Below are positions 35,441-46,735 of a stretch of 64,000 nucleotides of DNA, in pieces (the first letter of the stretch is position 1; each line of letters begins with the position of its first letter). The notes under the pieces are model-generated. The model was not told the origin of the DNA and did not search any database. It was given only the letters and a program-made list of their open reading frames with translations. Where the stretch lies: NCBI GenBank assembly GCA_026182355.1, contig JAPFBL010001928.1, forward strand, positions 5,403,001-5,467,000, written 5' to 3'. Made by a program: the position numbers and the translations under genes. The DNA comes from Hermatobates lingyangjiaoensis (taxonomy: Eukaryota; Arthropoda; Insecta; Hemiptera; Hermatobatidae).

Positions 35441-36396
35441 TCAGATATGTACAATATTTTTTGTGTCAGACTAGTGATCATCTCTAAATTGTATTTCAAA
35501 TTCTAAATTAATATGTAACTGTTAAATTTATTTATTTATCAATGTTTATAAGAAAATAATCAAAAAGACGTATAATAATGACATTAAAGAATTACATGTG
35601 AATTTCATGAAGTGTTTTTATACGTAAATGTTGTACTTAACTTATTCTAAATGCATATATAAATTTATTCATTCAAATAAATGATATATTGAAAATAGAA
35701 GCTAAAAGGCTTAAATAGCATAGAATAAATTTGAATTGGCACGTTTATATCTTAGAGGAAGGCCACATGTGCAGGGATTTAGGGGCATTTTAGTGGAAGA
35801 GGTGGGAAGATTTGGGAGGGTGTAGACGGACAAAAGGGGAGCAAAGGGCATTGCTCGTTGACCACTCACTGATTTATGCAGCATTATTCTCCTCTTCGGC
35901 CGCCATTATCATTACGCGTTTCAATGCTATCGTAGTACCCATGACAGGAGACGATCGCAACCTATTCAAACCCCCCTTTGCATTGTGTTGCAAGAATACA
36001 AATCATTTTAACACCTCTCCAAGGCATCAGCTTCATAAACATATATTTTACTATTGACAGATAAATTTCCTTAAAAGGAAATCAATAAAAGATTAAAAGG
36101 TCACTTATGAAAAAAGAATTGAATAAAATAGATTAAAATGAAATTGTTAAAATCACTTTGATATGCCTGTATCATTTTTAATTATCGTCATATTTCAGAT
36201 TAACACAACAAATGTTAACTTTTCTTCATTTTTATACGCGTTAGTACTTTTTTTTAAGGCTATTCCAAAATTTACTTCACAAAATTTTTTTAATATAAAA
36301 AAACACACAAAACAACGAGCAATTCTTGCAAAAAAATAACAATAAATACACGCATAATGTTGGTACCTCTGAGGTTATTATGATTTATATTATTAA
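35441..36396. other. No gene recognised; GC-richer patch at 35.76-36.02 kb
   Basis: The patch contains GGAGGGTGTAGACGGAC and an 81-codon + frame without recognisable motifs; a non-coding exon cannot be excluded. The rest is AT-rich. Confidence 0.35.
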
Positions 36397-36654
36397 TATG
36401 GAAACCGTTGACCTCGTAAGATGATCTTGGAGTTGTTGGAGCGCTTTCGGACGTTGTCGATCTTCGATCGCAACTAACCTACTGAGCTCTTATGAAGTTA
36501 TGAAGGGGTTATTATTAGTAGATCTTATTGAATTATTGAATTATTTTTGATTAACTCAATAAGATCTAAGAATGATATCAAGATAGCAGTGGACTTGACA
36601 GATAATCCCTTCATAAGAGCTCAGTAGGTGAGTTGCGAGGTACAACGGTTTCCC
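36397..36654. repeat. Family E palindromic repeat
   Basis: Outer arms carry ATGGAAACCGTTG and its inverse (36400-36413 and 36640-36653). An inner pair, CTACTGAGCTCTTATGAA (36480-36497) and its complement (36611-36628), brackets AGATCTTATTGA and its inverse. On the minus strand 36440-36470 reads a GAAGAT box, CGACAACGTC, CGAAAGCGCTCC, a worn version of the hammerhead-like core at 40031-40053. Confidence 0.65.
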
Positions 36655-37693
36655 ATATCAAAAATATAAAATAACAATAACTTATAAAAGTAATATACAA
36701 TTTAGAAGGGTCCAATGACTCACCATCTATCACATAATAATATAATTAGTAAATCCCATATATATTTTTTTACGTTATAATCCACTTGCCTGTGATTTTT
36801 TGACCAGAATCATATTATATCTGTTTCAGTGTGAGCATTATACTGAAGAAATGCTTTATCTTTTATTCCCTTTGAGAATTTTCATGCTTATTTTAAGGTT
36901 ATAGAAATATTTTATAAATGTAACAGCTCACAAAGACTACAGATGGAGATATGTGCAGCGTTAAATTGAAAATGGAGCAAAAACTGTCTTCATTCAAGAA
37001 ATAACTTTAATCTCCTTGGTGCTCATGTAGTCATTATTTCAGAGGTAACTAAAACATTTTTGTTGCGGAATTTTTTTTATTAAGAGAGTCAAGGATGTGT
37101 ATAAGTATGTTGTGATGTTCACCGTCACAAAGAAAGAGAATAACTATTCTTATATCCTCTAGTTAAGCTGCTAGTTACTACAACTTGTTTAAAAGATGTT
37201 TATATAATTTTGAAACATTAATATTACATACCATAAATTTATTATTCTACCACCATAATATGTTGATTCACAAATCAAACAATCACCCACTCAAACTGAA
37301 GTCGTATCGGAACTGGAATTATCCTGTTCCTCGCAAGTTGACTCTTGTTCCACGTCAGAAGAAGCAAAAAAACCTCTATATAGACTAGAAACTGACAGAA
37401 TCGTAAAAGATTCAGATTACATCTTGATCTTTTCAACTTCAATAAGTTATACACGAGATAATAAAACTTACTACTCAGAGAAACATTTACTTTGAGATTA
37501 GTCTGACGTGATTATCTCTGAAGGACGTGTTTAAAATATAGATAAATATACTTAATTTCAATGTATTCTCCGAATCGATTTTAATAAAAGTTTTAGAAAA
37601 TAAGAACAAAGAAAGTTTTAGTATTTTCTTAAATCTTAACTGAAGTAATAATATGAATGCATGTTACAATAATATTGTGTAAATCAGTAAATA
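36655..37693. other. No gene recognised
   Basis: AT-rich. The 67-codon + ORF at 37185-37388 has no supportable identity. Confidence 0.4.
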
Positions 37694-37990
37694 TTGGGGG
37701 CGAGGTTAGCTCAGTGGTTAACGTACTCACCTCTTAACTGATAGGACCGGGGTTCGATTCCCACCTGGCCCTCTATTTAGTCATGCAAGAGGTGAATAAA
37801 TCTGAGGACGTCGTCCTTGGGAGAAGGACGTTAAACCGTTGGTCCCGGGCCTGTACAATATCAGGTACTCCATAAAGATCCCTACTCTAAATACAATTGA
37901 GTTAGGCCAAATTTAGAATTCCCACTGTAGAATCAATCTTTATTGTGTGGTATCACAAGGGGCCAATGCTCGGCCTACGTATGTTCCCGA
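37694..37990 (+). mobile_element. tRNA-derived SINE, copy 3 (best preserved)
   Basis: Starts GGGGCGAGGTTAGCTCAGTGG (A box), B box GGGTTCGATTCCC, then AGAGGTGAATAAATCTGAGG, GGACGTTAAACCGTTGGTCCC, GATCCCTACTCTAAATACA and a GGGGCCAATGCTCGGCCTACG end. The GGACGTTAAACC segment looks like the conserved central domain seen in several invertebrate SINEs; that is an inference from memory. Confidence 0.9.
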
Positions 37991-40001
37991 CCGAATATTT
38001 ATACAAGTAATATTGTAAAACAATAAAACAATTGTAATATTGTAAAACTGATAAATGCATTACTATCAAAGATTATAAACTTCTAACTACAATTCTGATC
38101 ACAAATTAGTACACTAAATATGTTCATTCAATGTATTTAGTGAATTGCAGTTATGACTTAACTTTAAGTACTTTAAGTATTTTAAACAGAAGTAAAACTT
38201 AAATTATTAATATATTTTTCAAAAATAGCTTATATCAAAACTCGTTTAATTATTCTTTTCCTTAATAAATATTGTGTATCATGTTAGGAAAAAATAACTG
38301 AAGTTTTAATATAGAATTCCTTTCATAAATAAAATATTCTTATAATATGTAGCTTTATTTTTCAATGTTGAATATAAATAATATGAAACAAATAATACAT
38401 TGGGCGCTTTAAATGAAATAATTAAAACTAATAGAATTGATGTAGAGGTACATGGGTACTGTGAACAATGCTTCTACCGCTCCATATATATTTGGTAGAG
38501 TGGTTTGTTAATTCTATATCTAGAGGGTTGCTCCATCAGTCCTTTTATCAAAATATAGCGACTCGGGCCTGTTTGTAGTAAGTGTGAGTGGCGCTGCTCT
38601 ATTTCGCTTTCATTCAAGGAGTCAACACTACCAACATCTTGTTTATTTGACGCAGTTTTTATTTCATAGTTGTTATATTTTTGTAAAAAAAATATCACAA
38701 GTCATTCAAGCTTGTTTATAACTTTTAGAATCAGAATGTAAGTGCTTGATATATCAAAACATCATAATTTAACAAAAAAGATTTTTTAATGATGAACAGT
38801 TTATTAAAACTGTTCATTATTTCATAATTAAGTTTATCAAGAACAGTAACTGGCACATTGACTGCTACTAAAACAATGGTGCGTTCTTTCGTTATTTCCC
38901 ACCAGAGCATTTCTACTCTATAAATCTGTATGTTCTGTCAGAAGTGAGTTTATAAAAAGGTCCCATTAAATAATGCCATTGTCGGTATAATCCCACTTAG
39001 TCCAGACCACACTTTCTGGTATGATTCTCACTTGGTATGCTTTTGCTTATGTCACTTGTTTGCTTAATGGCAACCCCACAACTTTTGTAAAATACTTTAA
39101 TACAACTATGCAAAAAATTCAAAAACTTATAAAATTTCAATCAATTTTTATTTCCTTTCGGTTGCAAGGAATGACCATCAATTAGTATATTGATACGCTG
39201 TTATATTTTGAACCATGTTAACTATACTTCCCTGATATTTAACAACTTAAAAATTCGTATTCGATTAATAAAAACTTTTCCAATGGTTCCTTATTTTCTT
39301 GACAGTTAGTAACCAAAATTGAATAACCTACCTTCAATTCTTTTACCGAATTGTTTGTTTCTCCATTTGTCAACAGAGAAATGATATTCAGTTTTTCTTC
39401 AAATGAAAACGATTCTTGTTTTGTTTTTTTTAAAAAAAAAAATAAAAATATAAAGAACGCTAAAAATCAGAGTTAACTAAATAAACAATATAACCAAACA
39501 TTATTTCACCTTTGGAAAAAGAGACGAAAACTAATTGAGCAGGGACATAAAATACGGATCAAATAATTCTTGGGTAAAGGAAGTAGGGGACTTAGCTCTT
39601 AAAACTGAACTTTACAATTTATTTAAATTAATTAATATTCGAGTTAGCCTTTCTTTGAAGTTATCCAATATTTGATTTAACAAAACAAGTGTCCCCATTC
39701 TTTTTATTTTCTTAGGTCAATGGTCACTGCACTTAGTTATAATACACCCTCTTACAGTCATAGTGACCGGTATAAGTAGTTCGTCATATTCCGTGTATAT
39801 TTATATAGAAATCATTTGCGATGTTTAAGGGCTTTCACATTCTATTCTTATAGTCGATATATACCTTAAATTGAGGTAATTATAGAAGAGTTTTTCTAGG
39901 ATTACATAGATTTTTAATACCTGTTGCATTTGCTATATGAAAGGTTAAATAACTAAATAATTTATATTAGAAATAGTGAAAACCGTCATACTTTGTAAGA
40001 A
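37991..40001. other. No gene recognised in 2 kb
   Basis: AT-rich. A 74-codon minus ORF at 38474-38698 has a normal-looking composition (SLNESEIEQRHSHLLQ) but no splice signals or family match, so it is not called. Confidence 0.35.
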
Positions 40002-40075
40002 GTTCTTGGAGTCGTTGGAGCGCTTTCCTACTGAAGATGGACAACGTCAGAAAGCGCTCCAACGACTCCAAGAAC
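40002..40075 (+). repeat. Family E hairpin with hammerhead-like core in loop
   Basis: Arms 40002-40027 and 40050-40075 (26 nt, perfect or nearly so) enclose CTGAAGA, GGACAACGTC and the GAAA that starts the right arm (40031-40053). The arms contain TTGGAGCGCTTTC and its complement. Related to 36.4-36.65 kb and 29.2 kb. Confidence 0.75.
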
Positions 40076-42135
40076 ATCTTAGGAGGTTTTTTTTTATTTT
40101 ATATTTTATTCTAGCATGTTTCACTGTGTATTACATGCATCAATGTCAAATTGTACAAAATACTTCTTTCATCTACACTAAAAAATATTTATTTTAACTT
40201 ATTTTACATTGATTCATAATTCTACAATACAATAATTTGGTTTTTTTTTCTTACACTGTACAAAAATTTCACAAATTCTTTACAATATCGTTCTTTAATT
40301 AATGAGGATGGCCTAACGGGCTACTACTCTCCACAAACCAAGACCTTACATATGAGAGCCAGTCTTTGTGGTTCCCTCAAACAGCACTCATACACCAAGT
40401 GTCTAGGAGATTGGGGTGTCTCCGCGTTACATGCGCATGATGTAAGATGCTCCTCCTCTAACAACTTACAAGTTATGACGGTTTTCTCTATTCCTCATAT
40501 AAATCATACTAACCTCAGTGTTAATAACAATATGCATGTATTTAACTAAATAATTGCTCTATGTTTCTAAGTGCATATGATCAACATTGCATCTATCATC
40601 TCAGATTATTCTATAATTCCATTAGTTAGATTATTCCATTTATCTTGTATTGTGTTACCTTTACCGTAACTTGTTTGCACAGCGATATACAGAAACTCGG
40701 CAGTATCTGGATGATATTGGTAACTTCAATGGATAAAGGTTCATAATATTTGTAACACCAAAATGCTATAATCTTTCTTGAAGGAAGAGCATTTAACACA
40801 AAACTTTTAAATAAAATATCAAAACAATGTGTTGTTTTTTTAAGTGTTTCTACATTTCCGCTTCTATTTTTTTCCTAAAAACATGTAACTTGACTCGTTT
40901 GAAACGTGATGTCTTGCTCATAAAAGTTTATGCATGTTCAGGTTGTCCATGATTTTGAAAGACATGTTGAAATTCTTAAAATACCATATCATATCTGTGT
41001 GTTTTCAAGCTCTACATTCATAATTCAAGACTAAGCTTATAAGTTTAGAAGTTTCCTCCGGCATTGTTAGCACAGAGTGCTTCCTCTATCACTTCTCTTA
41101 TTATTCTCTAAAAACTGGAATTCTCCCTCTGATTACATAGTCTTCTCTCTCTGTAATTATCACTTAGTTCTCTTTCATTTAGCACACAGCAAGAATGTAA
41201 TTCCGCAAGTATTTTTATAACTTTAATATATTTTTAAATTAAAATAATTTAAATGATCTGTGGTTTGTTCGTATTTTAGTGAAACCTAAAGAAAAACATC
41301 GTGGTTTAAGGTGAATTATTTTTATAAAACATTAGTATGTTAATGTCTTATTAGTCTCTCTAACATGAAACAATACCACATAGTGACCAATGACAGCTTT
41401 TTTAAAGTTTCGTTTAATTCTTTAAAAAAATTTGCATATCAAATTATTCTAATAATTAATTGAATATCTCTTTAATCCACATTAAAATTTTATTTGTTCT
41501 TAAATATCATTTTAATTTTATATTCATAATAATTCTTCAAATTGTTTTACACAGTGAATTTATTATAAGTTAAAAATTTATGTAAAACTAACAGAATGTT
41601 ATATATATAAATTAAATATTGCTAGGAATGAATGAAATTAAATCAACGAATAAAAGGAATATATAATTCAAGTTGTTATCACGGACAAAAAGGAAATAAA
41701 GAAGCACCTCTTGATAACAATGGACTTGAGATGTTAGTGAATCCAATATTCGTATAGGATATGGAACACTAGTGAGTTTAATTAGTTTGGAGTTAGTCGG
41801 AGGAAGTGCATTCAGTTAAAGTTGGCTGCGAATCGCTTTTGGGAACAATGTGGGCATCATTAAAACTTAGTTAGTGTTGGGCCGAGCCTTGAGATTGTTA
41901 GCTCTCTCAGCCTGTGAGGGTCCCCTCCACACAAGATCCTACTTCTTCCTATTGCCATCAGCCTCCACTATGTTTTTATGAAAGAGCAACCAGTACTCAA
42001 AACAATATGCTATGTAATCTATAAACAAATCTAACATAATCCTCACATTTATAATATAATATGACATTATATGATATATAGTATAATTTATGTTATATGC
42101 AATATACTATACTTTAATATATATATGTATACATA
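40076..42135. other. No gene recognised; GC-richer patches
   Basis: 40.31-40.46 kb and 41.80-41.96 kb are less AT-rich. ATAAATCATACTAACCTCAG at 40500 links to family E. No coding exon can be supported. Confidence 0.35.
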
Positions 42136-42343
42136 TTGTCGTTTGATCATTGATTGTTATTTCATTAGTTTATGTGAATTCTTTATATATATATATAACA
42201 CTTAAAATAAACAATAACACATAAACTGAAACATAAAAAAAGACTCACTTTTCAATATTTCAACCGTAATGGTGGTCGAAATATTGGAAAGTGAGTCTAT
42301 TTTATGTTTCAGTTTATGTGTCACTGTTTATTTTAAGTGTTAT
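42136..42343. mobile_element. Family B end plus hairpin unit
   Basis: 42136-42190 is a short outer end of family B (TTTGATCATTGATTGTTATTTC, GTTTATGTGAA) running into TATATA. 42195-42343 is a near-perfect palindrome (~70-nt arms, almost no loop). It contains ACTCACTTTTCAATATTTCAAC and inverse GTCGAAATATTGGAAAGTGAGT, the GAAA...GTGAGT half of the hammerhead-like units with the CTGANGA boxes lost at the centre. Confidence 0.7.
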
Positions 42344-42376
42344 TTGTCCTGCCGGACCGTTTTTTTGTTTATCATG

Positions 42377-42378
<2 letters not shown>

Positions 42379-42416
<38 letters not shown>

Positions 42417-42532
42417 TCAAAGGGACTACTTCTGCCCGATGACGACGACTGTCGAAATATCGTTGTGAGTCTTTTGTGTGTGTCTTTATTTGTTTTTCTC
42501 TTTCTGTGTGAACTATATATATATATATATAT
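42379..42532 (+). mobile_element. PLE family G solo terminal unit flanked by (TA)n
   Basis: A ~96-nt unit (42417-42512) between (TA)n tracts on both sides: CTCAAAGGGACTACTTCTG, core 42439-42457 (ATGACGA, GAC-T-GTC hairpin, GAAA), then TATCGTTGTGAGTC and a T-rich tail ending GTGTGAACTATATA. The first core base is A, not C. Second copy at 32.2 kb in reverse. Confidence 0.75.
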
Positions 42533-42596
42533 AAATATATACTTTTTTTCGTTGGAAATACGATCCAAAACGGACAAATATAGTTCAATATAAACA

Positions 42597-42993
42597 AAGA
42601 AACATAGAGAAATCAGAAGAACACACTTACAGTCTCTAATTTTCGGTTTGAACCGTCTTCAGGAGAGATAAGAGAGGGAAACCAAGCGCACTGGATCAGA
42701 GACGGTTGGAGACCAACAGTGTTGCCGCATGCGCGCCCGTTCACAGAAAATAAGGTAGACAGGAATCAATTTATAATTAATTTATAATTTATAAAATAAA
42801 ATAATGGAATATGAAAACAATAACTATATAAAAAAGAAAAAATTGAAGAAATAAGGGAAATTGATACAGAGAAATTGATACATAAACAAAAGTGCTGACT
42901 AAGCTATAATAAAATAAAATAAAACTAAGAATACAAATAATAATAACAAATGAAATAATTTAATAAAAAATGTGAAAAGGCAAGGAACTTTTA
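42597..42993 (-). repeat. PLE family A inverted terminal repeat, 3' side
   Basis: Downstream of the coding region in the sense (minus) direction, starting 5 nt past the stop codon. Carries the core in sense orientation relative to the protein gene. Confidence 0.9.
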
Positions 42994-42997
42994 GACA

Positions 42998-45110
42998 TTA
43001 TCGCTTTAGATTGAGGCCAGGTGCACTACGCGCACTTAATAGCCAAATATGGGCTTCTTCGGAGGCTCGTAGTGTGAGATCTTTGCTGTCAGAGGGTATT
43101 TGTCGCAGAATCTGTAACCTGTAGCACTCATTAAAAGGGAGACCGTGGCTATTGGCATGTATGGCAATGGGAAGATGGGAGCGACTATTGACTGAAGCTC
43201 TGTGATTGTTCATACGGAGACTAAGCTTGGTGGATGCTTGGCCTACGTAGAACGAATCACACTTGGTACACTCCAAACGGTACACACAGTTTTTGGAGGT
43301 ACACGAGCAGTCAGTTGCAACAGGATAGAGGGTGTTATGGGGGGGAGCTGTGAAGTGTGGTTGGGGATTTATAATGGGACACGTGAGGCAACCTCGACGT
43401 CCGCACAGCTGCGCTCCAGAGGGCAAACTGTTTGCCCTCGTGGAGGTTAGCTTCCTGTGCGAAAGAAAATTGCCAAGGTTGGGAGGACGTCTGTAGGATA
43501 GGCGTGGCGGATTAGGAAAGGTTTTGGAGGTGGCTGGGGAAGAGGATATGATCGGGAAAAGTTCTTTAATGATGGTACCCAGTCTGTGGATACCTGGGAA
43601 GTAGGTTGTTATAAGGTAGGGAGACCCAGAGGGAGAGGAAGAGGAGGTTGATGTAGGATTGTGTGGGGTCGTGGCAGGAACCAGTCTTCTGGTTAGGAAG
43701 GGGAGAGGGTAACCTCGCTCTACAAATTTACTTTTTAGGCTATTGATATGTAGGTGTTTATCTTGTAGTCTGTTACAAATCCGGTGAATTCGTATGGAGA
43801 GGGATCTCGGAATGGATTTCTTAATGTGGGGAGGGTGGCAGCTATTGAAGTGTAGATATAAATGGGGATTAGAGGGTTTAGAATGGACGGAAGTAATGAG
43901 AGAACTATTGTTGAGGGTGATATCGACATCAAGAAAGGTAGTGGATCTGTTGGAAATGTTATGTGTAAAGGAGATGGAAGAGCAAAAAGATTTGAAGTTG
44001 TCGATGAAGACTTCTAACTCGGAAATGCCATGGGTCCAGATAAAGAAGATGTCATCGATGAAGCGGGTATACAGTGAGGGAAGAAGGTGGCAGGTTTGGA
44101 AAAAAACTATTTTCAAGGTGAGCCATGAACAGATTGGCAAAGGAGGGAGCCATTCTAGTTCCCATGGCCGTTCCTTTGATTTGCAGGTAAAAGTCTTCAT
44201 CGAACTTGAAAGCATTGTGTTTGAGGACGAAGGAGGCTAAGGTGATAATGAAGTCAGTGGATGGCGAATGAGGGAGTGGTCTGGAAGAGAGGAAGTAGCG
44301 CAAAGCGGTTAAGCCCTCACTGTGATCTATGACAGTGTACAACGAGGTTACATCCATAGTTACAAGGAGGATTGGATAAGGGGGAGATTCAGGCAGGGAT
44401 ACACTTTTGATTTTATCTAGGAAGTGAAAGGAATCTTTACAGAAAGAAGGTTGACTGCTCACTAGTGGTTGCAGAATAAAATCTACGAACGCTGAAATTC
44501 GCTCAGTGAGACAGCCGTAGCTGGAAACTATGGGTCTCCCGGGAGGTGGATTATTGGGCATTTGAAAGGGTTTGTGGATTTTTGGCAGGATGTAAAAAGT
44601 GGGACAGCGGGGTGTAATAGGTGTGAGAAGTTGAATGTCTTCATCTGTAAGTCCCTCATGGTTGGCGTGGGTGTGTAGGAGTTGAACCAACTCTAGATGG
44701 AAGTTGGGTGTAGGATCTGAAGGAAGAGGCTGGTAAAACAAGGGATCCTGCAGCTGCGCCCGGGCAAGTCGCTGATAAACATCGCGGTCCATTAGCACAA
44801 CTGTAGAACCCTTGTCCGCAGGCATAATGAGGAGGTTTCGGTTTCTTATGAGGTTTTTTAGTGACTTTCGTTCAGTGTGGGAAAGGTTATCAGGGGGATT
44901 GAGGGATTTTAAGAATGAAGGATTAGAAACTCTGTTGAGGAGTTGTGAAATAAATAGTTCCAGTGGATGGGAGGCTAAAAGAGGTGAAGGCTCATGATTG
45001 GAGGGAGGTTTAAATTTTTTAAGAGAGCTATGCACAGTGGAGTGGACAGATGATTGAGGGTCAGTCCGGGATTTCCAGTAATATTGCCAACGGAGGGACC
45101 TACAGAACAT
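42998..45110 (-). CDS. PLE reverse transcriptase / GIY-YIG endonuclease (one frameshift)
   Basis: Bifunctional PLE protein: the reverse transcriptase copies element RNA primed from a nick made by the C-terminal GIY-YIG endonuclease. First segment (45110-44052): FCRSLRWQYYW, LIMPADKGSTVVLMDRDVY, PTFYILPKIHKP, PGRPIVSSYGCLTERI, motif A VTMDVTSLYT, motif B IKGTAMGTRMAPSFANLFM. Second segment (frame changes near 44107): motif C RFIDDIFFIW with the catalytic Asp pair, thumb, a CGRRGCLTCP knuckle, then GIY-YIG as CVYRLECTKC...FYVGQ with RMNNHRA and the Glu in ASEEAHIW. The break coincides with a run of 7 T (minus strand); one T fewer would bring both frames into register. The frame is also open upstream of this ATG (TPKVQPLKLLEDVQ). 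Not functional as written, but otherwise well preserved. Confidence 0.93.
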
Positions 45111-45168
45111 CTGTACGTCCTCTAGAAGTTTTAAAGGTTGGACTTTCGGAGTGGGACAGAACGTTCTG

Positions 45169-45562
45169 TAAAAGTTCCTTGCCTTTTCACATTTTTTATT
45201 AAATTATTTCATTTGTTATTATTATTTGTATTCTTAGTTTTATTTTATTTTATTATAGCTTAGTCAGCACTTTTGTTTATGTATCAATTTCTCTGTATCA
45301 ATTTCCCTTATTTCTTCAATTTTTTCTTTTTTATATAGTTATTGTTTTCATATTCCATTATTTTATTTTATAAATTATAAATTAATTATAAATTGATTCC
45401 TGTCTACCTTATTTTCTGTGAACGGGCGCGCATGCGGCAACACTGTTGGTCTCCAACCGTCTCTGATCCAGTGCGCTTGGTTTCCCTCTCTTATCTCTCC
45501 TGAAGACGGTTCAAACCGAAAATTAGAGACTGTAAGTGTGTTCTTCTGATTTCTCTATGTTT

Positions 45563-45565
<3 letters not shown>
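45169..45565 (+). repeat. PLE family A inverted terminal repeat, 5' side
   Basis: Exact inverse of 42597-42993 by eye. It lies 59 nt upstream of the ATG and has its core (45500-45521) antisense to the protein gene. Ends in TATGTTTCTT then (TA)n 45567-45611. Confidence 0.9.
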
Positions 45566-45604
<39 letters not shown>

Positions 45605-45614
<10 letters not shown>

Positions 45615-46051
45615 CTTTAACACACAGGAAAGAACAGAAAGAACAGAGAAAGTCACTATAGAACTCACTTCGATATTTCAATGTCCATCGTCATCAGGAA
45701 GAAGTGTGAAGTACTCGCGTTGAGAAACAAACTGCAACTGGTCTCCAGAGTAACTCTTAGAACCACCGCAATGCTGCCCCCCCCAGCGGAGGAGAGGAAA
45801 AATAGAAATCCCTCCAATATTTATTTATAAACTAGATAAAAAGTATAATATGAAATCATTATGAAGACAACGAGAAGTATGCAAATAAACTTAAAAAAAT
45901 TAAAAAGTAAAACAATGAGAATCAATTATTAGAAGCCTCTTCAGAAGCTCTAAGAGTGAGATGGGAATTAGACTCCGGGATTCGTTTGAGGATTTGAACC
46001 CTGAAATAATGATTGAAACGGAGGTCATGAGAATTAGCATGGATGGCTATT

Positions 46052-46054
<3 letters not shown>
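45605..46054 (-). pseudogene. PLE family J, 3' part (C-terminal endonuclease and terminus)
   Basis: Minus-strand coding at 45932-46054 reads IAIHANSHDLRFNHYFRVQI, then ILKRIPESNSHLTLRASEEAS and a stop, matching the C-terminus of the family A protein (IAIHANSHGLPFNECYRLQI, TLRASEEAH). It is followed by a 3' region with a C-run (CCCCCCCC at 45777-45784 on plus) and a core at 45676-45697 (CTGATGA, hairpin, GAAA, TATCGAAGTGAGTT). This is the downstream half of the copy whose upstream half lies at 46733-46980. Confidence 0.85.
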
Positions 46055-46087
<33 letters not shown>

Positions 46088-46690
46088 TTTTTCGTTGGAA
46101 ATACGATCTAAAACGGACAAATATAGTTCAATATAGACAAAAAAACATAGAGAAATCAAAAAGAACACACTTACAGTCTCTAATTTTCGGTTTGAACCGT
46201 CTTAAGGAGAGATAAGAGAGGGAAACCAAGCGCACTGGTTCAGAGACGGTTGGAGACCAACAGTGTTGCCGCATGCGCGCCCGGTCACAGAAAATAAGGT
46301 AGACAGGAATCAATTTATAATTACATTAAATTAGTAGAATATGAAAACAATAAATAAATAAAAGAATATTCTCAGTTTTATTTTATTCTATCATAGCTTA
46401 GTCCGTAATTTTATTTAGGTATCAATTTCTCTGTTCGTCCCTCAATTTTTTCTTTTATTTATTTATTGTTTTCATATTCCACAAATTTAATGTAATTATA
46501 AATTGATTCCTGTCTACCTTATTTTCTGTGACCAGGCGCGCATGCGGCAACACTGTTAGTCTCCAACCGTCTCTGAACCAGTGCGCTTGGTTTTCCTCTC
46601 TTATCTCTCCTGAAGACGGTTCAAACCAAAAATTAGAGACTGTAAGTGTGTTCTTTTGATTTCTCTATGTTTCTTTGTCTATATTGAACT

Positions 46691-46732
<42 letters not shown>
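46055..46732. mobile_element. Family A fold-back unit nested in PLE J
   Basis: A 678-bp insert with no coding region: (TA)15 at 46055-46084, the outer end TTTTTCGTTGGAAATACGAT, a ~246-nt left arm (46121-46366), ~83 nt of spacer, a right arm (46450-46694) and a long (TA)n to 46732. Arms are inverted copies of the family A terminal repeat (AAGCGCACTGG, GCATGCGCGC, CTTACAGTCTCTAA). Right core 46609-46630 (CTGAAGA, hairpin, AAAA; the G of GAAA is changed to A). Left core mutated to CTTAAGA. TCCA occurs at both junctions (46051-46054 and 46733-46736), a likely target duplication. Confidence 0.88.

Positions 46733-46735
<3 letters not shown>

Larger units (their letters stand above)
42597..45565 (-). 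mobile_element. Near-complete Penelope-like element, family A
   Basis: A 2,969-bp unit: 397-bp inverted repeats at both ends enclose a ~2.1-kb coding region on the minus strand. The two repeats appear identical base for base, which implies a recent insertion. Each has AAGCGCACTGG, GCATGCGCGC and a core (42641-42662 minus, 45500-45521 plus) of CTGAAGA, GGTT/AACC hairpin, GAAA, ending in CTGTAAGTGTG. The unit abuts (TA)n on the right. On the left, 42541-42596 has additional end sequence (TTCGTTGGAAATACGATCC) also found beside other family A ends. PLEs insert by target-primed reverse transcription, and inverted or tandem ends are typical of the class. Confidence 0.93.

Noticed and set aside
38474..38698. 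74-codon minus ORF as an exon
   Set aside because: Protein-like composition but no start context, splice site or recognised motif.
42291..42597. Overlapping ORFs of 66-100 codons on both strands with IYIYIY runs
   Set aside because: They are translations of (TA)n tracts and of the family G terminal unit, not genes.
43202..44240. Plus-strand ORFs of 82-148 codons inside the PLE
   Set aside because: They are antisense shadows of the RT/GIY-YIG reading frame.
42597..45565. Retroviral or LTR-retrotransposon origin for the RT element
   Set aside because: No gag, protease, integrase or RNase H; motif set and the GIY-YIG domain are specific to Penelope-like elements.
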